Assembly: GCA_964494205.1 (NCBI GenBank)
Contig: CAZBRD010000011.1
Span: forward strand, 62,001-126,000
Source of the DNA: JBBTCX01 sp964494205
Lineage (GTDB): Bacteria > Planctomycetota > Phycisphaerae > UBA1845
Length of the DNA stretch: 64,000 nt
Direction of reading: 5' to 3'
Below the pieces are notes generated by a model. That model worked only from the letters and a program-made list of their open reading frames with translations. It did not search any database and was not told the DNA's origin. The number at the start of each line of letters is the position of its first letter. Within the stretch, counting starts at the first letter, position 1. Positions 60,297-64,000 of the stretch are shown one piece after another. Position numbers and translations under genes: made by a program.

Positions 60297-62404
60297 GCCT
60301 GCTCCGCGTCAAAACTCTCCAACCGCCTCGCGTTAGCAACGACAGTCAGACTCCCAACGACCATGGCGATCGCCGCAAAGACTGGGTTTAGTTTGCCCAT
60401 CATCGCCAGCGGGATTCCCACCGCGTTGAATGAGAATGCCCAGAAAAGATTGAAGCGAATAGTCCGCATCGTCTTTCGTGCGAGCCGAATAGCCCACGGC
60501 AGGTAGGTGAGTTGGTCACCAACGAGGCACACGTCTGACGTATCCCGTGCGAGGTCGACGCCGCACCCCATGGCGACTCCGACATCCGCCCCAGCCAGCG
60601 CCGGGGCATCGTTCAAGCCATCGCCGACCATCGCGACAGTGCCATGCGTGCGGCGCAAGTGAGCAATTGCCTCAACCTTATCGTGCGGAGTGAGTGCAGC
60701 ATGGAAAGGAATATCAAGCTGCCGCGCGATGGCGTCCGCTCGCTGGAGATGATCTCCGGTCAGCAATTGGACTTCACAGCCCAAGTTGCGCAATTCTCTG
60801 ACGGCCTTTGAAGCTTCCGGTCGTAGCTCATCGCGAAACGAGAACAAGGCACGCACGCTTCCATCAACGGTGAGACAACTGAGTCCCTCAGCCGCGCCCC
60901 GGATTCGCGCAGCTTCCTGAATCATCGCCTCTTCCCAGGCATTGGACGAGTCCGCCATCGAGGTGACGCTTCCGAGATAGACTTGCTTCCCTTGAGCGAC
61001 ACCTTTAACACCTGCCCCCGGAACTGTTCGAACCTCGGTGAGTACGGCGGGCTCAATCTCTCGGTCACGCGCATGACGCAGAATCGAATCCGAATAGACG
61101 TGTCGCGTAGATTCCGCCAGACCAGCCGCGATAGACATCCATTCGCGCGAGCGCGTCGTATCGGCGTGACCATTGAAAAATGGCGCGACCTCCATGTCTT
61201 TCGAAGAAAGCGTGCCGGTCTTATCGAAGGCGACCGCGCGAATGCCGGCCAGCGCCTCGAGCGATGCTCCGCCTTTGAAGAGCACTCCGCTTCGTGCAGC
61301 CCGACCAATGGCGATCCAAACCGCCGCGGGCGTCGCGATGCCCAATGCACAAGGGCACGAAATGAGCAAAACCGCTAAGGACGAGAGAATGGCAGATTCA
61401 ACCGAGCCGAACATCAAGTGAAGCACGGCAGTCGCAATCGCGAGCACGAACACGCAGGGCAAGAAATAGGCTACGGCTCTCTCGGCCGCTCGTTGATACA
61501 TTCCTTTGGAGAGTCGTGCTTGATCGATCAGCGATTTGAGTCGACCGATGGTGCTGGCTGCACCGACTGATTGAGCTTTAATCTGCAAGAGGCCATCGAG
61601 ATTAAGTGAACCCGCGAGCACCGAGTCGCCAACGCTTTTTTCTACAGGAGAACTCTCGCCGGTCACGATCTGCACATTCAATTGGGCGCGACCCGCTTCC
61701 ACGGTTCCATCGATCGGAATCACCTGCCCCGCCGGTACGTGTACGAGATCACCGACTTCAACGCCCTCCGCCGCTACGACCAACTTGCTGCCATGTCGTG
61801 TCACTTCCACCACGCTGGGCAGGGTCGCATTCAGCGACTGAATCGCCCGCGTCGATCGTGCCTTGCCGATGGCTTCCAAGTATCTGCCCAGCGTAAACAG
61901 CACGAGAACCATGCAGGTTGTTTCGAAATAAGCGCCGCCGGAGTTTCGAATCGTCGAAACGCCTGAGTAAACGATTGCCGCCCCAACGCCCACCAGGATG
62001 AACAAATCGGAATTGAGAGAACCCTCGCGCGCGCGATCGACGGCGTTGGCGAGGATCGGCCACCCGAGCAGGACAAACGATATGGTCGTCAACAGCATCG
62101 AGGCGTAGCGAAGGAAACCAATCAGCTCGTCCACGAAGACGCCCGACTGGTCATGTGCACCGTAAACGTCGCCGCTGTAGAGCGGCAGGCTGAAACCCAT
62201 CACCAGCATCGCGAGCACGATGCCCAGCCCAAGTCGAGTGAGCACCTGTCGATGGGCGTGCGCGTCGTCGCGCGACGACGTAATCATATCAGCCAGTCTG
62301 CAGCCGTAACAACAATAGCGGGGCTCGTGGTCGGCGTGATGCGATCCAATTAGCGCCGGTGGGATCGGCAAATGGCAATAGACGCACGTGTTCGCATTAC
62401 TCAC
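60293..62404 (-). CDS. ccoI: Cbb3 oxidase maturation copper P-type ATPase
   Basis: The protein has 703 residues. The N-terminal CVYCHLPIP and CCYGCRLADM Cys clusters are typical of CcoI/FixI, and no classical CxxC HMA domain follows. Then come paired transmembrane helices, the actuator loop GESSPVEKSV, the ion-site CPC in ISCPCALGIATPAAV, the phosphorylation loop FDKTGTLSS and the hinge MVGDGLNDAPALAGADVGVAMG. It exports or delivers copper to the oxidase in the inner membrane. It overlaps the TauE/SafE-like gene by four bases and follows the 54-residue gene by 29 nt. Confidence 0.93.
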   Translation of the reverse strand: MSNANTCVYCHLPIPPALIGSHHADHEPRYCCYGCRLADMITSSRDDAHAHRQVLTRLGLGIVLAMLVMGFSLPLYSGDVYGAHDQSGVFVDELIGFLRYASMLLTTISFVLLGWPILANAVDRAREGSLNSDLFILVGVGAAIVYSGVSTIRNSGGAYFETTCMVLVLFTLGRYLEAIGKARSTRAIQSLNATLPSVVEVTRHGSKLVVAAEGVEVGDLVHVPAGQVIPIDGTVEAGRAQLNVQIVTGESSPVEKSVGDSVLAGSLNLDGLLQIKAQSVGAASTIGRLKSLIDQARLSKGMYQRAAERAVAYFLPCVFVLAIATAVLHLMFGSVESAILSSLAVLLISCPCALGIATPAAVWIAIGRAARSGVLFKGGASLEALAGIRAVAFDKTGTLSSKDMEVAPFFNGHADTTRSREWMSIAAGLAESTRHVYSDSILRHARDREIEPAVLTEVRTVPGAGVKGVAQGKQVYLGSVTSMADSSNAWEEAMIQEAARIRGAAEGLSCLTVDGSVRALFSFRDELRPEASKAVRELRNLGCEVQLLTGDHLQRADAIARQLDIPFHAALTPHDKVEAIAHLRRTHGTVAMVGDGLNDAPALAGADVGVAMGCGVDLARDTSDVCLVGDQLTYLPWAIRLARKTMRTIRFNLFWAFSFNAVGIPLAMMGKLNPVFAAIAMVVGSLTVVANARRLESFDAEQA

Positions 62405-62433
62405 GATTCAGCTCGGCAAAGCATGCGATCATG

Positions 62434-62598
62434 TCAAAGCAGATTCTTGGCTGAAGGAATCGCGTATTGAATGACGTACCAGACTAGGGCAATGAAGTAG
62501 CCAATCCAGATCGCATGGATATACCACGGGATGCGGTGGGTTGTGTAGGTATGAAATGTCGATTCCTTTTCGACCTTCTTGTCCGGAATTGACGACAT
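62434..62598 (-). CDS. Small single-pass membrane protein of the cbb3 operon
   Basis: The protein has 54 residues, MSSIPDKKVEKEST then one transmembrane helix (AIWIGYFIALVWYVIQYAI) and a short SAKNLL tail. It sits between the 112-residue protein gene and ccoI, 3 nt after the former. Size and place recall CcoS/CcoQ-like subunits, but the sequence has no motif that decides. It may be a small oxidase subunit or assembly factor. Confidence 0.7.
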   Translation of the reverse strand: MSSIPDKKVEKESTFHTYTTHRIPWYIHAIWIGYFIALVWYVIQYAIPSAKNLL

Positions 62599-62601
62599 AG
62601 A

Positions 62602-62940
62602 TCAATGTCTCCCGTGCTTGGCCTCAAGTTGATTCAGCAACTCTTCATTCTCAAGCAGCTTGTATTTGGGGGCTTCGACGTCTCTGAACATCCCGCGAAA
62701 GATCGACCAGCACAGAAGGCAGATGAACCCAGCCGCTACGGCAAGATAGTTCAACATGGGAACGAGCGCCGCCGCACCCATTTCATCCGACCCCACAGTG
62801 CGCATGAGCTTGATGAATTTCGCGACAAACGCGATGCCCGCCGGCGCCACGAAGAACAGCGCCATGAGCAAAAGTATGATTCCCTTCGTCCGTGCCCGCT
62901 TTCCGATTGGCCGGTCGTGTAACTGTTGGGCGTGACTCAT
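62602..62940 (-). CDS. Two-helix membrane protein of the cbb3 operon, function unknown
   Basis: The protein has 112 residues with two transmembrane helices (GIILLLMALFFVAPAGIAFVA and LNYLAVAAGFICLLCWSIF) and a soluble Glu/Leu-rich end. It has no haem motif, so it is not CcoP. Its start overlaps the ccoO stop by four bases, so it is translationally coupled and probably part of the oxidase or its assembly. I do not recognise the family. Confidence 0.65.
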   Translation of the reverse strand: MSHAQQLHDRPIGKRARTKGIILLLMALFFVAPAGIAFVAKFIKLMRTVGSDEMGAAALVPMLNYLAVAAGFICLLCWSIFRGMFRDVEAPKYKLLENEELLNQLEAKHGRH

Positions 62941-63638
62941 ATCTGATTCTCCGAATCAACTGCACTGGCTGATGCCGACTTTGCAGGTGACGTTTTAGCA
63001 TTGTCATTCCTTGTCGGCCCCTCATTGAAATAATATGGATATTCCGGCAACCAACTCCCGAGCCATTGCACGTAAGTAATCAGCGCAAGTCCCCTCTTAT
63101 TTGGATATCCCTGCTCGTCGAAAAACCAACGATAGCTTGGCATAATGGTTGTGGGCACAACGTTCTTGGGATTGTAGAAGTGGGCCACATGCCAATCGTT
63201 GCTTCTCCGCCCCCCTTCGCGCACAAGGTCAGGACCGACTCGACGCGTTCCGAACAACACCGGGCGTTGCAGTTCATTGGCGTATTCACTCGCATACGAC
63301 ACGGGCCCCCAACGGCGATCCTCGTTCGAGACCGGTCGAATCTGCTGCGAGTGACAATGCCAACACGCCTCCGCCACATACACCTGATGACCCAGCTTGA
63401 GAGCTTCGGCATAGGACTTCTTGGTTACGCCGTCGGGAAAATGTTCTTTGAACTGCTTCGGAAAGCGCTCCGCCAGGTCGACGAATTCGTGCGTCATACC
63501 CGCAGCAGCCAACTCCTCCACCGAAAGCTCCTTCTGGCCGGCGGAAATCGTCCATGGGACAACACCCATCACAAGGAAAGAGAGTAGAAAGAACCCCACT
63601 CCCGCGATCAGCAGCACCCCTGATTTCGATTCAAACAT
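62937..63638 (-). CDS. ccoO: Cbb3-type cytochrome c oxidase subunit II (mono-haem)
   Basis: The protein has 233 residues. An N-terminal anchor helix (VLLIAGVGFFLLSFLVMGVV) is followed by a cytochrome c domain with the haem motif CWHCH in AEACWHCHSQQIRP. The CcoO signatures are SEYANELQRPVLFGTRRVGPDL, WHVAHFYNPKNVVPTTIMPSY (distal Met) and YVQWLGSW. It relays electrons to CcoN in the membrane-bound oxygen reductase. It follows ccoN by 47 nt and overlaps the next gene by four bases. Confidence 0.93.
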   Translation of the reverse strand: MFESKSGVLLIAGVGFFLLSFLVMGVVPWTISAGQKELSVEELAAAGMTHEFVDLAERFPKQFKEHFPDGVTKKSYAEALKLGHQVYVAEACWHCHSQQIRPVSNEDRRWGPVSYASEYANELQRPVLFGTRRVGPDLVREGGRRSNDWHVAHFYNPKNVVPTTIMPSYRWFFDEQGYPNKRGLALITYVQWLGSWLPEYPYYFNEGPTRNDNAKTSPAKSASASAVDSENQI

Positions 63639-63685
63639 CTTGCGCTCCCATCGAGCATGTTCACTGTTGTGTTACTTGCCAATTC

Positions 63686-64000
63686 CTAGGCTGTCGCTCC
63701 TGCAACTCCGATCGCGGGCACTGGTGATGGCACGGTTGCGGGCTTGGGGCCTTTATGCACCGCTGTCATCGCCACGTTTAAAACGAACAGCAATTGCCCC
63801 ACGATCATCATGACGCCCGAGACGAGCCGTATTTGCCAGAACGGCATCGACGCCGTCACTGTCTGTTCCCAGGGTGCGAGATTGCTCCACATAAATCCCT
63901 GAATGAGGCCGGCAGCCACCAGGTCCGTGAACATGATCAGCATGCCGATTCCGGTCAGCCAGAAATGCCATGAGTTCAATTGGGGCATATACCACCCCGT
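63686..64000 (-). CDS. ccoN: Cbb3-type cytochrome c oxidase subunit I (partial, C-terminal part)
   Basis: Partial: the frame is open to the right edge, leaving 104 residues and the stop. The part seen has two hydrophobic helices (FWLTGIGMLIMFTDLVAAGLIQGFMW and IRLVSGVMMIVGQLLFVLNVA) with LNSWHFWLTGIG, matching the last helices of CcoN. The start lies outside the window, so haem-copper ligands cannot be seen. First gene seen of the cbb3 operon. Confidence 0.85.
   Translation of the reverse strand, partial: TGWYMPQLNSWHFWLTGIGMLIMFTDLVAAGLIQGFMWSNLAPWEQTVTASMPFWQIRLVSGVMMIVGQLLFVLNVAMTAVHKGPKPATVPSPVPAIGVAGATA

Overview
The window is about 64 kb of gene-dense, moderately GC-rich bacterial chromosome. 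It suggests a Gram-negative Planctomycetota-type organism. The reasons are exported proteins ending in an IPTL/PEP-CTERM-like sorting tail or in dockerin-like Asp-rich EF-hand tails, an alternate GlmU-like protein, an SPFH gene followed by an Arc-like gene, a SpoVG protein carrying a zinc ribbon, and core lipopolysaccharide genes (waaF, waaP, GT4). The phylum call is inference. No prophage, insertion sequence or CRISPR array was seen.

Layout. 1-6 kb: a partial CMP-sugar synthetase, a sigma-70 factor, a coiled-coil membrane protein and an SPFH/ribbon-helix-helix pair with an 11-bp-phased operator-like array. 6.5-14.8 kb: a giant vWA/Cys-rich surface protein, tRNA-Ile(GAU), a duplicated cytochrome c'-like protein, a PH-domain protein and two small charged proteins. 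14.9-25 kb: peptidases (M28, S9), Nudix, beta-helix, YceI, a GlmU-like protein and a stand-alone trpA. 25-35 kb: membrane protein, tandem glycosyltransferase/FkbM genes, a three-gene LPS-core operon and a lipoprotein hydrolase. 35-50 kb: glyS, M14 carboxypeptidase, spoVG-ispE, the translation operon rpsB-tsf-(uma2)-pyrH-frr, and a large Lhr helicase. 50-59.5 kb: an S8 protease and then the RNA-repair locus. 59.5-64 kb: a cbb3 cytochrome oxidase operon (ccoN, ccoO, two small membrane proteins, ccoI, TauE/SafE-like).

The most striking region is 52.3-59.5 kb. A divergently transcribed RtcR activator (CARF plus sigma-54 AAA+) faces an operon of Ro60/Rsr, an untranslated 722-nt stretch, RtcB ligase, a small protein with an Rx4H motif typical of HEPN RNases, and RtcA cyclase. 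Read on the minus strand, the untranslated stretch contains five consecutive Y-RNA-like units. All five share helix 1, an asymmetric internal loop and helix 2, with covarying helices, an ATG after helix 1 and an invariant TACAT after helix 2. Two units carry a complete tRNA-like domain in circularly permuted order (T arm and 3' acceptor strand first, then 5' acceptor strand and D arm). The acceptor strands pair without mismatch only in the permuted reading. This looks like an RNA damage-sensing, holding and repair cassette with a built-in set of tRNA-mimicking scaffold RNAs and possibly its own RNA-cleaving partner.

Start codons were moved from the longest frame to an internal start where a Shine-Dalgarno sequence, signal peptide or family alignment decided it (for example TTG for rpsB and GTG for the S8 protease).
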